DNA of 64,000 bases from Pyxidicoccus xibeiensis (GCF_024198175.1 NZ_JAJVKV010000004.1:434001-498000), one strand, 5' to 3'; counted from the first letter of the stretch, positions 1-9,599 are shown. Numbers and translations: made by a program. The notes: generated from the sequence alone by a model not told the origin.

Positions 1-714
1 CCCAACCTCCAGCGGGTGGGCGGCTCCGTGCAAATCGAAGACAACGACAGCCTGCAATCCCTCAGGGGGACGGGCCTGTGGTTCATCGGCATGGGCTTCC
101 ATGTCTCTGATAACGATGCGCTCCAGGACCTGTCCGGGCTGGAGAAGCTGGAGGTCGTCGCCGGCCCGCTCAGTGTCTCAGGCAACGACGCACTGCGCTC
201 CACCGAGGGACTGGTGGCGCTCGGCCACGTGCGTGGACTTGGCATCATCTCCAATGCCGAGCTGGAGTGGGCGGGAGACCTGCCCAACCTGCGGAGCATC
301 CACGTCGAGCTCGACGTCCGCTACAACCCGAAGCTGCTCGGCTTGCGCAACCTGGGCAGCCTCCAGTCCGTCTCCCAGGTGCGCCTGCACGACAACCCGC
401 TGCTGGCGGAGGTGTCGGGACTCGCGAAGGTGACAGACCTCGCCATCCTGTCCGTGCAGCGCAATGGAGCCCTGACGAGCCTGGCGGGCCTGACACACCT
501 GCGCGAGGTGGGGAGCCTGAGCTTGTTCGAGAACCCGGAGCTCGCGAGCTTCGGCCTGGGCAGGCTGGAGCGGGTGAGAGACGAGTTCCAGGTCATCCTC
601 AACCCGAAGCTGCCCACGTGCCTGGCCACGTCGCTCGCGGCGGCCGTGTACACGGGCCAACCGGCCCTGCTGCGCATCCGGGACAACGACGACGGTGCCA
701 CATGCGGCAACTGA
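1..714 (+). CDS. Receptor-L/leucine-rich-like repeat protein, 5' end missing
   Basis: The reading frame is open from base 1, so the true start lies upstream of the window. The visible 237 residues are repeats of about 23-25 residues with a recurring N-x-x-L pattern (for example DNDSLQSL and DNPLLAEV), like the receptor L-domain/beta-helical repeats of secreted myxobacterial lipoproteins. The last 40 residues (NPKLPTCL, then an R-I-x-D/G-N-x-D motif and a penultimate Cys) match the end of the next gene almost residue for residue, so the two are tandem paralogues. A cell-surface ligand-binding or adhesive role is inference. The N-terminal signal and any DUF7151-like modules would be outside the window. 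Confidence 0.75.
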   Translation, partial: PNLQRVGGSVQIEDNDSLQSLRGTGLWFIGMGFHVSDNDALQDLSGLEKLEVVAGPLSVSGNDALRSTEGLVALGHVRGLGIISNAELEWAGDLPNLRSIHVELDVRYNPKLLGLRNLGSLQSVSQVRLHDNPLLAEVSGLAKVTDLAILSVQRNGALTSLAGLTHLREVGSLSLFENPELASFGLGRLERVRDEFQVILNPKLPTCLATSLAAAVYTGQPALLRIRDNDDGATCGN

Positions 715-752
715 GGAGTGGGGCGGACGGCCTTCACAGGAGGAACTGCACG

Positions 753-2777
753 ATGCGCTGGACGTGGCTGGCGGTGCTCGCACTGGTGGCAGGCTGCGAT
801 GGCATCAAGCTGGAGGACCTCGTGAGGCAACACGAGGCGCTCACGCGCATCGTCCCGGAGCCACCCGGGGAGCGCTGCCCGCATGGCGGCCAGGCGGTGC
901 TGTCCGGCCTGGACGGCGATGACGACGGCGTGCTCGGCAGCGCCGAAGTCACGGACACGACGTACGTGTGCACCACGTCGCTGATGCACCAGCAGCCAGA
1001 GCCCGCGGGGCTGAACTGCGAGCACGGCGGGCACGCCGTGCGGACCGGCCTGGACCTGGACGCGGACGGCCAGCTCGACGACGAGGAGGTTCGCCGCACC
1101 GAGTACATCTGCGCCACGGCCACGCCCGACGTGCTGGTACGCACGCAGCAGGTGCCTCCCGGGGAGCGGTGCCCCCACGGCGGGCACGTCTCCCACGCCG
1201 GGCGGGACCTGGACGGTGACGGCCTCCTGGAGGACGGGGAGATTACCCGAGAGGTGTACGGCTGCACGGAGCCAGAGCCGGTGCTCGCGCAGGTGCGGCC
1301 CCTGACGGAGCCTCCCTTCGTGTGCGCGATGGAGAGCACCCTCGTCGAGGCGGGTGTGGACATGGACCGGGATGGGGTGCTCGACCGCGAGGAGCTGCGG
1401 ACCTCCGTGCGACTCTGCGTGCTGCCCTCCCGGGCCCGGGTGCGCCAGCGGCCGGAGCCGGAGGGCGCGCGCTGCCCCAGGGGGGGCGCCGGGGTGGAGC
1501 TGGGACAGGACTCGAACGAGGATGGGACGCTCGAGGACTCCGAGGTCCAGGACACCCTGTACGTGTGCTACGAGACGGCGGCCTACGAGGGGGATTACGA
1601 GGTGCGCAGCGCGGCGGACCTCGCTGCGCTGCGAGCCGTCTCCCATATCCGGGGTGCGCTCAAGATCATCTGGGGGAGCGTCACGGAGGTGGTGCTCCCG
1701 GGACTGACCTTCGTGGAGGGCGACCTGGACATCAACCACAACCCGGCGCTGACACGGGTGGAGCTGCCGGGCCTGCGCTACGTGGGAGGGGGGCTGCACG
1801 TGGCGGACAGCGAGGGGCTCGTCACGCTGGTCATCGGCCCACCCGGTCCCGAGCCGGAGTGGCCGGTCAAGGTGGGTATGGACCTGCACGTGGGCGGCAA
1901 CCCCCAGCTCACGACGCTGGCCGGACTGACCGCCGTGGCCCCGCGGCGCGGCCTCCACATCGGCCACAACGCGGCGCTCGTGGATGCGCCGCGCTTCCCG
2001 TATGTCGAGGCGCTCGCGGGCTCCGTGAGCATCCAGGCCAACCCCCTCCTGCGGGAGCTGCCGTTGAGCAGCCTGGCGTCGGTGGGCGGAAGCGTGGAGG
2101 TCATCGACAACGATGCGCTCACCTCCATCGAAGACCTCCGCCATTTGGAGAACGTCGGCGGAGACTACGTCCTCCGCGGCAACGACACGCTGGAGACCAC
2201 CTTCGGCTGGTGGTTGCTGCGGACCGTCGGCGGCGTCCTCGAGGTGTCGGACAACGACAGCCTGGAGGCCATCGGGTCGTCCTCGCTGCGCAGCGTGGGC
2301 GCCCTCACCCTCCACGGGAACGCCTCGCTGGAGACGGTGTCGTCGAATTCCCTGAATGAGGTGGTCGGGCATGTCTCCATCACCTCCAACCCGAAGCTGC
2401 TGGGCGTGGCGGAGCTTCCCGTCCTGCAGAGCGTGGGCGGGGGCCTGACGCTCTCCGACAACGCGCTCCTGGCCGACCTGTCCGGCTTCGACCAGATACC
2501 GATGCTGGAGCACCTGCGGGTGGTGCGCAACGGCGCCCTGACGGGGCTGGGTGCCCTGCGCACCCTGCGCGAGCTGAGGGAGCTGACCGTGCGGCACAAC
2601 CCCGAGCTGACCCGGCTGGAGCTGGCGAGGCTGGCACATGTGAGCACGCGCTTCGAGGTGACGGGCAACCCGAAGCTGCCCACCTGCCTGGCCGTGTCGC
2701 TCGCGGAGGACGTATACGCCGGCACGGCCGAGGCGCGCGTCATCCAGGGCAATGCGGACAGCCCCTGTGCGCAGTAG
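753..2777 (+). CDS. Lipoprotein with DUF7151-like Ca-loop modules and receptor-L-like repeats
   Basis: The protein has 674 residues. The start at 753 is supported by an AGGAGGA ribosome site at 738-744 and by a lipoprotein signal ending LALVAGC, although the frame is open further upstream. Residues ~30-270 hold five modules with C-x-x-G-G at the front, a DxDxDGxLxxxE acidic loop (EF-hand/dockerin-like, probably calcium binding) and a closing Y-V/I-C; this matches the DUF7151 pattern common in Myxococcota. Residues ~290-640 are receptor-L/leucine-rich-like repeats homologous to the preceding gene. It follows that gene by 38 bp, and the pair looks like a tandem duplication. It is probably an outer-membrane lipoprotein exposed at the surface; its ligand is unknown. 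Confidence 0.8.
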   Translation: MRWTWLAVLALVAGCDGIKLEDLVRQHEALTRIVPEPPGERCPHGGQAVLSGLDGDDDGVLGSAEVTDTTYVCTTSLMHQQPEPAGLNCEHGGHAVRTGLDLDADGQLDDEEVRRTEYICATATPDVLVRTQQVPPGERCPHGGHVSHAGRDLDGDGLLEDGEITREVYGCTEPEPVLAQVRPLTEPPFVCAMESTLVEAGVDMDRDGVLDREELRTSVRLCVLPSRARVRQRPEPEGARCPRGGAGVELGQDSNEDGTLEDSEVQDTLYVCYETAAYEGDYEVRSAADLAALRAVSHIRGALKIIWGSVTEVVLPGLTFVEGDLDINHNPALTRVELPGLRYVGGGLHVADSEGLVTLVIGPPGPEPEWPVKVGMDLHVGGNPQLTTLAGLTAVAPRRGLHIGHNAALVDAPRFPYVEALAGSVSIQANPLLRELPLSSLASVGGSVEVIDNDALTSIEDLRHLENVGGDYVLRGNDTLETTFGWWLLRTVGGVLEVSDNDSLEAIGSSSLRSVGALTLHGNASLETVSSNSLNEVVGHVSITSNPKLLGVAELPVLQSVGGGLTLSDNALLADLSGFDQIPMLEHLRVVRNGALTGLGALRTLRELRELTVRHNPELTRLELARLAHVSTRFEVTGNPKLPTCLAVSLAEDVYAGTAEARVIQGNADSPCAQ

Positions 2778-2950
2778 GCCGCACGGACGAGCGGGACGGC
2801 GCGGGGCACGGACCGCCGGCGCGAGGCGGAGCGCGAGCAGTCCTCCGCGCTCACGCCGCGGCCCCTGACCGGGCGCCCCCGGACGGTGCTTGCCCGTGCC
2901 GGAAGCAAGCCCCTACAGTGCGGCCCCTGCCGGGGCACGCGCCGGCGCTG

Positions 2951-4645
2951 ATGGAGCCCACCTCGTCCACGTCCCCCGCGCCGGTGCCCGCGTCCTCTCG
3001 CGTGAGCCGGCTGGCGCCCTGGGTGGCCGCGCTGGGCGGACTGGGCTGGTTCCTCTGGCTGGGCGGCGGCAACGTGCTGCCGCCCACGCGCATCGACTGG
3101 ATGATGCGCGAGGACTGGGCGGGCCACATCTTCGGCTGGCTCTTCTACCGCAACGCCCCCTGGGGCCTGCCGCTGTCGTCCTCGCCCAACCAGCTCTACC
3201 CCTACGGCACCTCCGTGGCGCTCACGGACGGCAACCCGCTGGTGGCGGTGCTGCTCAAGCCCTTCGACGCGCTCTTGCCCGCGGACTTCCAGTACACCGG
3301 TGCGTGGCTGGCGCTGTGCTTCGTGCTGATGGGGTACTTCGGCGCGAAGCTGGTGGCGGTGGTGTCCCCGCGCCCGGTGCACCAGGTGCTGGGCGGCGTG
3401 CTGCTGGCGCTGACTCCGCCCATGGCGGCGCGCTTCGGCCACCCGACGCTGGTGGCGCACTGGCCCATCGTGGCCCTGCTGTGGCTCCACCTGCGTGACA
3501 CCCCGGACGCCCACGCGGCGCGGAGGAGCCTGGCCCTGGCCGCCCTCCTCAACGCGGTGGGCGCGAGCACGCACCCGTACCTCGTGGCCATGCTCGCGCC
3601 GCTCGCCCTGGCGCTGGCCGTGCGCCTGGCGCTGGGCCGGGTGCTGGGCTGGGCAATGGCGGCGCTGGCCGCGCTGGGCGTGGTGGCGCTGGACGTGGGC
3701 GTCTTCGCCCTCTTCGGCTACTTCGGCGGCAGCGGGCTGGGCGCGGAGGGCTTCGGCGACTTCTCCGCGGACCTGGCCACGCTCTTCAACCCCATGGGCT
3801 GGTCGAAGCTCGTGCCGTCCCTCCCCGCGGCCCCGCGCCAGGGCGAGGGCTTCGGCTTCCTGGGCCTCGGCGCGCTGCTGCTGCTGGCGCTCACCGGGGC
3901 CTGCGCGCCGTTCCGCTTCCGCGCGCTGCGCGCCCTGCCCTGGCGCCGCGTGGCGCCGCTGGCGGTGGTGGTGCTGCTGATGGCCTTCTACGCGCTGTCC
4001 TGGCGCGTGACGTGGACGGGACGGCAGGTGGCGGACCTGGGGGCGCTGTACGAGCCCTTCTCCCGGCTGACGTCGGCCTTCCGCTCGTCGGGGCGCTTCG
4101 TGTGGCCGCTGTGCTACCTGCTGGTGGGCGGCGCCGTGCTGCTGTGGCTGCGGCAGTGGCGCGAGCGGCCCTGGGTGGGCACCGCCGCCCTGGTGCTGGC
4201 GGTGGCGGTGCAGGCGTATGACTGGCGCGCGGACCGCAGCCAGCTGCAGCGCACCGGGGGCTTCCGCCGCCTCCAGGCCGCCGAGTGGGCCGAGCTGAAG
4301 GGCGCCTACCAGCACGTGGCCCTCTTCCCGCCGCAGGTGCAGTGGCTCTGCCGCTACGACGAGCCGCTGGTGAACGCGCTGGGCTACGTGGCGTACCGGC
4401 TGGGGCTCACCTTCAACAGCGGCTATGCCTCCCGCACGCCACCGGAGCTGGCGCGGGACTGCCACGCCCCGCTGCGCCCCGGCGGGGTGGACGCGGACAC
4501 CGTCTATGTGGTGGTGCCCGAGCACGTCCCCGCCTTCCTGCGCGAGCAGGCCCGCTGCGGCGTGGTGGAGGGGCTGCCGGTGTGCGTGGCGGGGCACCGG
4601 ACGGACGCGTTTGCCCGGGCGCTGGAGCGCCAGCCGCTGCGATAG
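2951..4645 (+). CDS. DUF6311-like polytopic membrane protein
   Basis: About 564 residues. After a Pro/Ser/Thr-rich N terminus there are roughly a dozen hydrophobic segments, and the last ~120 residues are soluble. The opening block (DWAGHIFGWLFYRNAPW, then S-P-N-Q-L-Y-P-Y-G) matches the DUF6311 family as I recall it. The overall plan, a multi-pass membrane half plus a soluble C-terminal domain, is that of GT-C-like or O-antigen-modifying membrane proteins. A role in cell-surface polysaccharide modification is inference only. A GTG at 2918 in frame would add 11 residues and has a GGAAG 13 bases upstream; ATG 2951 is preferred because family members begin near here, but this is not certain. Confidence 0.65.
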   Translation: MEPTSSTSPAPVPASSRVSRLAPWVAALGGLGWFLWLGGGNVLPPTRIDWMMREDWAGHIFGWLFYRNAPWGLPLSSSPNQLYPYGTSVALTDGNPLVAVLLKPFDALLPADFQYTGAWLALCFVLMGYFGAKLVAVVSPRPVHQVLGGVLLALTPPMAARFGHPTLVAHWPIVALLWLHLRDTPDAHAARRSLALAALLNAVGASTHPYLVAMLAPLALALAVRLALGRVLGWAMAALAALGVVALDVGVFALFGYFGGSGLGAEGFGDFSADLATLFNPMGWSKLVPSLPAAPRQGEGFGFLGLGALLLLALTGACAPFRFRALRALPWRRVAPLAVVVLLMAFYALSWRVTWTGRQVADLGALYEPFSRLTSAFRSSGRFVWPLCYLLVGGAVLLWLRQWRERPWVGTAALVLAVAVQAYDWRADRSQLQRTGGFRRLQAAEWAELKGAYQHVALFPPQVQWLCRYDEPLVNALGYVAYRLGLTFNSGYASRTPPELARDCHAPLRPGGVDADTVYVVVPEHVPAFLREQARCGVVEGLPVCVAGHRTDAFARALERQPLR

Positions 4646-4739
4646 CGGGCAGGCGGCCGGGCGTGCCGCGTCCCGAGCGGGTAGAACCCACGAAGCCAGG
4701 AGATGGACACCCTCCCAGGGAAAGGCAGCATCGGTACGT

Positions 4740-6128
4740 ATGGGTCGCGAGGACATCGTCACAGCGCTGCGCCGGGTGCCGCTGTTCTCCCGGCTCACCG
4801 ACGGGCAGCTCGACTGGATGGCGGGCCATGGCCGGCAGCTCCAGTTCAAGGCGGGCACGCGCATCGCCGCGCAGGGAGACCCGGCGGACGGGCTGTCCGT
4901 CATCCTGGAGGGGGACACCCAGTGGACGCGCCGCGTGGGCGCGCAGGAGGTGCCCGTCACCAGCCTGAAGGCGGGCGACCTCTTCGGTGAGCTCATCCTC
5001 TTCCTGAACTCGCCCCACCCCACCACGGGCTGGGCGGTGACGGACGTGCGGCTGTTCCGGCTGGAGCCGTCCACCTTCTGGGAGCTGCTGCGCGTGGCGC
5101 CGGCGCTGATGCGCGGGCTGATGGAGCTGGCCTCGGAGCGCTCGCAGCCGCAGGAGACGAGCTCCCGGCAGCAGCCCGAGCTGCTGTCCGCGGGCCAGCT
5201 CGCCTCCAGCCTGGGGGCCGAGCTGGACAGCCCCTCCTCGGCGGCCCGGCGGGGCGCGGCGCGGCTGAGGGAGACGCTGCGCACGGTGTCGGCGCGGGCC
5301 ATGGCGCTGGGCGAGCACGGGCTGTCCCCGGCGCAGCGGGGCGCCCTGCTGGCCCTCCCCCGCGAGGCGGCGACGCGCGGCGCGGCGGCCCCGCCGCTGG
5401 GGCCGGTGGCGCGCATGGAGCGCGAGGAGGCCCTGGGCTCCTGGCTGGAGTCGCGCGGCGTGGCGGACGCGTGGGAGACGGCGCCGGCCCTCGCGGCCTC
5501 GGGCCTGGACGTGGCGTGGCTGGAGTCGGTGGCGACGCGGGTGGGCCCGGTGCTGCTAGCGGACGTGCTGGCGTGGCTGGTGGCCGCGGTGAGCGGCGAC
5601 GTGCTGCTGGCCGAGGTGGAGCGCGGCACGGCGCGCGTCGCCACGCTGGTGGAGGCGATGAAGGCCTACAGCTTCCTGGACCCGATGCCTCCCCGGGAGG
5701 TGGACCTGCACGACGGCCTGGAGAGCGCGCTGTCGGTGCTGAACCACCGGCTGGCCGGCGACCGCCTCACCGTGGAGCGCCTGTATGACCGGGGCCTTCC
5801 ACGCCTGAAGGCGGAGGGCGGCCCGCTGGAGGAGGTGTGGACGCAGCTGGTGCTCAACGCGCTGGAGGCGCTGGGCGAGCGCGGCGGGACGCTGAAGCTG
5901 CGCACCTTCACCGAGCCCGGGCGCGTGGTGGTGGAGGTGGCGGACGACGGGCCGGGCATCCCCAGGGACTTGATGCCGCGCATCTTCGAGCCCTACTTCA
6001 GCACGAAGCCCGGGGCGGCGGGCCTGGGGCTGGACGTGTGCCGCCGCATCGTCGAGCGGCATGGCGGCGAGCTCCGCGTCCTGTCCGAGCCGGGTGGCAC
6101 CCGTGTGCAGGTGCGGCTTCCGGTGTAG
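4740..6128 (+). CDS. Cyclic-nucleotide-binding domain fused to a GHKL ATPase (histidine-kinase-like)
   Basis: 462 residues. Residues ~10-125 form a CNMP-binding beta barrel (F-K-A-G-T-x-I-x-x-Q-G-D near 36-47, F-G-E-L near 82). Residues ~340-462 are a GHKL ATPase domain with an N box (QLVLNALEAL), a G1 box (DDGPGIP), an F box (FEPYFSTK) and a G2 box (GLGLDVCRRIV). The intervening helical part has L-V-E-A-M-K-x-Y-S-F where a normal kinase would carry its H box, and no phospho-acceptor histidine is evident. It probably senses a nucleotide or acts through a partner protein. The ribosome site is weak (GGGAAAGG 14 bases upstream), so the start is moderately supported. It stands alone on the plus strand. 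Confidence 0.75.
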   Translation: MGREDIVTALRRVPLFSRLTDGQLDWMAGHGRQLQFKAGTRIAAQGDPADGLSVILEGDTQWTRRVGAQEVPVTSLKAGDLFGELILFLNSPHPTTGWAVTDVRLFRLEPSTFWELLRVAPALMRGLMELASERSQPQETSSRQQPELLSAGQLASSLGAELDSPSSAARRGAARLRETLRTVSARAMALGEHGLSPAQRGALLALPREAATRGAAAPPLGPVARMEREEALGSWLESRGVADAWETAPALAASGLDVAWLESVATRVGPVLLADVLAWLVAAVSGDVLLAEVERGTARVATLVEAMKAYSFLDPMPPREVDLHDGLESALSVLNHRLAGDRLTVERLYDRGLPRLKAEGGPLEEVWTQLVLNALEALGERGGTLKLRTFTEPGRVVVEVADDGPGIPRDLMPRIFEPYFSTKPGAAGLGLDVCRRIVERHGGELRVLSEPGGTRVQVRLPV

Positions 6129-6310
6129 CCTGCAAGTCGTGACAGGCGCTCCGATGTCCGGCTTCGCACGCGCGCAGCATCCACCCCGCGACGAAAGCGC
6201 CGTGCGGGCGGGGCCGGAGCGTCACCCGCTTCACTTCCGGCCCGGGGTCGGATGGTCCTCGCGGGCACGGAGGCGTGGACTGGCGGGAACCCTCCGAGGA
6301 GGAGCCTCGA

Positions 6311-6808
6311 ATGTCCGGTGAAATCCAGGGCGCCTGGTTCAAGGCCATCCTCGGCTCGATGACGGCGGCCTCGTCGCGCTTCCCCCAGCACCAGCTGCAC
6401 ATCAACGGCATGCGCGACGACACCTGGTACGCATGGGAGGACTACGTCCGCATGACGGGCGAGCTCCACGCGGCGCTGGGGGACCGGGCGGTGGAGGCCA
6501 TCGCCCAGCGCTCGGCGATGCGCACGCTGCCGCTGGCGCGGGCGCTGGGCTTCGACTCGGTGGAGAAGGTGTTCGGCGACTTCGACGCGCTGCTGCGCGC
6601 CATGGTGAGGGACTTGCCGGCGGCGGACTCCACGCGCACGGTGGCCTTCATGCCCCTGGCGGCGGAGCTGGAGAGCCACTCGCGCCTGCCCCCCGCGCTG
6701 CTGCTCGGCACCTTCCGGGGGCTGCTCATGGGCTTCGGGAAGATTGTCACCGAGGCGAAGGTGACGACCCGGGGCGGCGCGCAACGCTTCTCGTTGAAGT
6801 GGATGTAG
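6311..6808 (+). CDS. Small alpha-helical protein of unknown function
   Basis: 165 residues. The start at 6311 is fixed by a strong AGGAGGAG ribosome site 6 bases upstream. The protein is predicted mostly helical, without signal peptide or membrane segment. Notable stretches are D-D-T-W-Y-A-W-E-D-Y, G-F-D-S-V-E-K-V-F-G-D and a C-terminal F-R-G-L-L-M-G-F-G. It resembles small Myxococcales-restricted proteins in general character, but I do not recognise the family and assign no function. It lies between the CNMP/ATPase gene and an oxidoreductase gene, both on the same strand, with 27 bp to the latter. Confidence 0.7.
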   Translation: MSGEIQGAWFKAILGSMTAASSRFPQHQLHINGMRDDTWYAWEDYVRMTGELHAALGDRAVEAIAQRSAMRTLPLARALGFDSVEKVFGDFDALLRAMVRDLPAADSTRTVAFMPLAAELESHSRLPPALLLGTFRGLLMGFGKIVTEAKVTTRGGAQRFSLKWM

Positions 6809-6835
6809 CCGGGCGCTCTGGCAGGCTCTCGCCCC

Positions 6836-7852
6836 ATGGTGCGCATCGGAGTCATCGGGACGAAGTGGGGCCTCATGCACGTGGGGGCCTTCCGCGCGGC
6901 GGGCGCGGAGGTGACGGCCCTGTGCGGGCACGGCCTGGACAACACGCGCGCGGTGGCGGCCCGCGAGGGCATCCCCCTGGCCACCACGGACGTGCGCGAG
7001 CTGTGCGCCGCCGTGGACGCGGTGGTGGTGGCCTCGCCGGACGCGCTCCACCGGGCCCACGTGGAGACGGCGCTGGACGCCGGCCGCGCGGTGCTGTGCG
7101 AGAAGCCCCTGTGCCGCACCGCCGGGGACGCGAGGGCCCTGCTCGCCCACACCCGGGGCCGTGTGGGCATGCGCCCCGCCGCGGTGAACTTCCCCTACCG
7201 CATGCTGCCTCCGCTGCGCGCGCTGAAGGCCTGGCTCGCGGAGCGGCCGGTGCGCCACCTCGCCCTCACCGTGCGCAACGGCTTCCTCACCGTGGAGGGA
7301 GACGGCTCCGGCCCGCTGCTCGGCGCCTCGGGGGACTTCGGCGGCATCTCCCACGTCCTCGACGCGGCGCTGTGGCTCGTGGGCGCCAGGCCCGTCTGGG
7401 TGCAGGCCTCGCTGACGGGCCGGCCCGTGCACACGGCCGCGCTGCACGTGGGCCTGGCCTCCGGCGCGGTGCTGGTGCTCACCCATGCCCCCAGTCCGGA
7501 GCCGGGAATCCACGGCGGGTGGACGCTGCTCGGGCGCGGGTGGGAGGCGGGCTTCACCGGCGGCTATGTGCCCTCGCGTGAGGGCTGGTGCCTGTCCCCG
7601 GTGCGCGGCTACGAGCACTCCGAGTGGAAGGACCTCGCCCCCGGCCTGGAGCCGCTCCCCGGCGAGCGGGAGCCCTGGGCGCAGGCCCATGTGGAGGGCG
7701 CGCGCCGCTTCCTCGGCCTGCTGCAGGGGGCGCCGCGCGACGGGCTGGCCACGCTGGAGGACGGGGCCCTCGTGCAGGAGGTCCTCGCCGCGGCCATGTC
7801 CTCCGAGGAGGAGGGCCGCCGCTTCCGCCTGGAGCCGCGCGCCGGGACGTGA
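6836..7852 (+). CDS. Gfo/Idh/MocA-family NAD(P)-dependent oxidoreductase
   Basis: 338 residues. The N terminus (VRIGVIGTKWG) is a Rossmann beta-alpha-beta start in which the last glycine of the G-x-G-x-x-G motif is kept. D-A-V-V-V-A-S-P follows near 65, and the C-E-K-P-L motif that is diagnostic of the family sits near 88-92. The C-terminal half is the alpha/beta substrate domain with the usual G-G-I-S-H-x-L-D-A pattern. Such enzymes oxidise or reduce sugars, inositols or related polyols. The substrate cannot be told from the sequence, and no sugar pathway genes lie alongside. Confidence 0.85.
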   Translation: MVRIGVIGTKWGLMHVGAFRAAGAEVTALCGHGLDNTRAVAAREGIPLATTDVRELCAAVDAVVVASPDALHRAHVETALDAGRAVLCEKPLCRTAGDARALLAHTRGRVGMRPAAVNFPYRMLPPLRALKAWLAERPVRHLALTVRNGFLTVEGDGSGPLLGASGDFGGISHVLDAALWLVGARPVWVQASLTGRPVHTAALHVGLASGAVLVLTHAPSPEPGIHGGWTLLGRGWEAGFTGGYVPSREGWCLSPVRGYEHSEWKDLAPGLEPLPGEREPWAQAHVEGARRFLGLLQGAPRDGLATLEDGALVQEVLAAAMSSEEEGRRFRLEPRAGT

Positions 7853-8030
7853 CGCGTCGAGCCCCCCTGCCCGTCCAGCGCCCTTGCGCTTTCGGCCCGG
7901 CGGCCGCGTCCTTATCCAGGGGGCCGCCCACCTTGCATCCCACCCCCCATTCGTTGCGAGATAGCCCCTGACGGAGCCCCCCGCGACGTCGAGCGATGCT
8001 GGCGTCCGGCATCGGGGAAGTGCCTCGAAC

Positions 8031-9599
8031 ATGTCGTCCCCTCCCTCCAGCCCCGCGGCCCGCGCCTCCCGTGTCACCGAGCCCTGGCTGGCGGAGCTCG
8101 ACATCCTCGTCCGCGCCCGCTACCCGCTCCTCTACCTCGTGTCCTGGGAGGAGCACCGGGTGGACGCCGTCCTCGCGGAGCTGGCGCGCGCGCACGGCAA
8201 GGCGCTCTTCCACTGGTCCGTCACCCGGGGCCTGCGCAATGTGGGCAGCTCGCGCACCGCGCCGCTTCCCGAGGACACGCAGAACCCCGCGGCGGCGATG
8301 GCCGCCATCGAGAAGCTGGGCGAGCCCGCGCTGGTGGTGCTCAAGGACTTCCACCCCTACCTGGAGGACAAGGGCGTGGTGCGGGCGCTGCGCGAGCTGG
8401 CGCACTTCCTCAAGAGCACCTTCACCACCGTCATCCTCCTGTCGCCCTCGCTCAGCATTCCCGTCGAGCTGGAGAAGGAGGTCTCCGTCGTCGACGTGCC
8501 CATGCCTGGGTACAACGACCTGCTGGCGCTGCTGAAGGAAATCGTCGCGCTGGTGCGCAGGAACAACAAGGCCACCATCGAGCTGTCGCGCGAGCATGCC
8601 GACCAGCTCATCAAGGCGGCGCTCGGGCTGACGCTGTCGGAGGCGGAGAACGCCTTCGCCAAGGCCATCGCCGCGGACGGGAAGCTGGGGCCCGAGGACA
8701 TCAAGCGCATCCAGGACGAGAAGCGCCAGGTGATTCGCAAGAGCGGGCTCTTGGAGTACTACCCGCCCGAGCAGAGCCTGCGCGACGTGGGTGGGCTCAA
8801 CAACCTCAAGTCCTGGCTGGACATGCGCACCGCCGCCTTCGGGGAGCGGGCCCGCCAGTTCGGCCTGCCGGAGCCGCGCGGGCTGCTGCTGCTGGGCGTG
8901 CAGGGCTGCGGGAAGAGCCTCACCGCGAAGGCCGTCTCCGCGCACTGGAACCTGCCCCTGCTGCGGCTGGACATGGGGCGCATCTTCAGCGGGCTGATTG
9001 GCTCCTCCGAGGAGAACCTGCGCAAGGCCATCCGCGTGGCGGAGAGCGTGGCGCCCGTGGTGCTGTGGGTGGACGAAATCGAGAAGGGCCTGTCGGGCGT
9101 GGCGTCCTCCAGCACCGCGGACAGCGGCGTGTCGGCGCGCGTGTTCGGCACGCTGCTCACCTGGCTGCAGGAGAAGACGGCGCCGGTGTTCGTGGTGGCC
9201 ACCGCCAACCGCATCGACGGGCTGCCTCCCGAAGTCCTCCGCAAGGGACGCTTCGACGAAATCTTCTTCATCGACCTGCCGGAAGCCGCCGAGCGCCAGG
9301 ACATCTTCCGCATCCACGTGCAGCGCCGGAAGCGCGAGCCCGCGAGCTTCGACCTGGAGGAGCTGGCGAAGCTCAGCGAGGGCTTCAGCGGCGCGGAGAT
9401 TGAGCAGGCGGTGGTGGCCGGGCTGTACGAGGCCTTTGGCGAGGGCGGCGAGCTCGCGCAGCAGCACCTGGTGCGCGCCATCCGGGACACCTTCCCCCTG
9501 TCGGTGACGATGTCGGACGAGATTGGCCGGCTGCGGGAGTGGGCCCGGGGCCGCACGCGCCCGGCGTCTGCCGTGGCGCACCCCGAGAGGCCGCGATGA
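8031..9599 (+). CDS. AAA ATPase of the Ycf46 type
   Basis: 522 residues. Residues ~15-230 match the N-terminal region of Ycf46-like ATPases (K-A-L-F-H-W-S followed by V-V-L-K-D-F-H-P-Y-L). The AAA module carries Walker A (GVQGCGKS), Walker B (VVLWVDEIEKG), sensor 1 (VATANRID) and arginine-finger residues in R-K-G-R-F-D-E. Ycf46-family proteins are poorly characterised; links to photosynthesis or CO2 use in cyanobacteria do not explain a myxobacterial copy. The stop codon overlaps the next gene's ATG (ATGA), so the two are translationally coupled. Confidence 0.85.
   Translation: MSSPPSSPAARASRVTEPWLAELDILVRARYPLLYLVSWEEHRVDAVLAELARAHGKALFHWSVTRGLRNVGSSRTAPLPEDTQNPAAAMAAIEKLGEPALVVLKDFHPYLEDKGVVRALRELAHFLKSTFTTVILLSPSLSIPVELEKEVSVVDVPMPGYNDLLALLKEIVALVRRNNKATIELSREHADQLIKAALGLTLSEAENAFAKAIAADGKLGPEDIKRIQDEKRQVIRKSGLLEYYPPEQSLRDVGGLNNLKSWLDMRTAAFGERARQFGLPEPRGLLLLGVQGCGKSLTAKAVSAHWNLPLLRLDMGRIFSGLIGSSEENLRKAIRVAESVAPVVLWVDEIEKGLSGVASSSTADSGVSARVFGTLLTWLQEKTAPVFVVATANRIDGLPPEVLRKGRFDEIFFIDLPEAAERQDIFRIHVQRRKREPASFDLEELAKLSEGFSGAEIEQAVVAGLYEAFGEGGELAQQHLVRAIRDTFPLSVTMSDEIGRLREWARGRTRPASAVAHPERPR

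Noticed and set aside
2165..5644. A 1159-codon open frame on the minus strand
   Set aside because: It covers the real plus-strand genes with membrane, CNMP and ATPase motifs; its own composition is Arg/Gln/His-rich noise.
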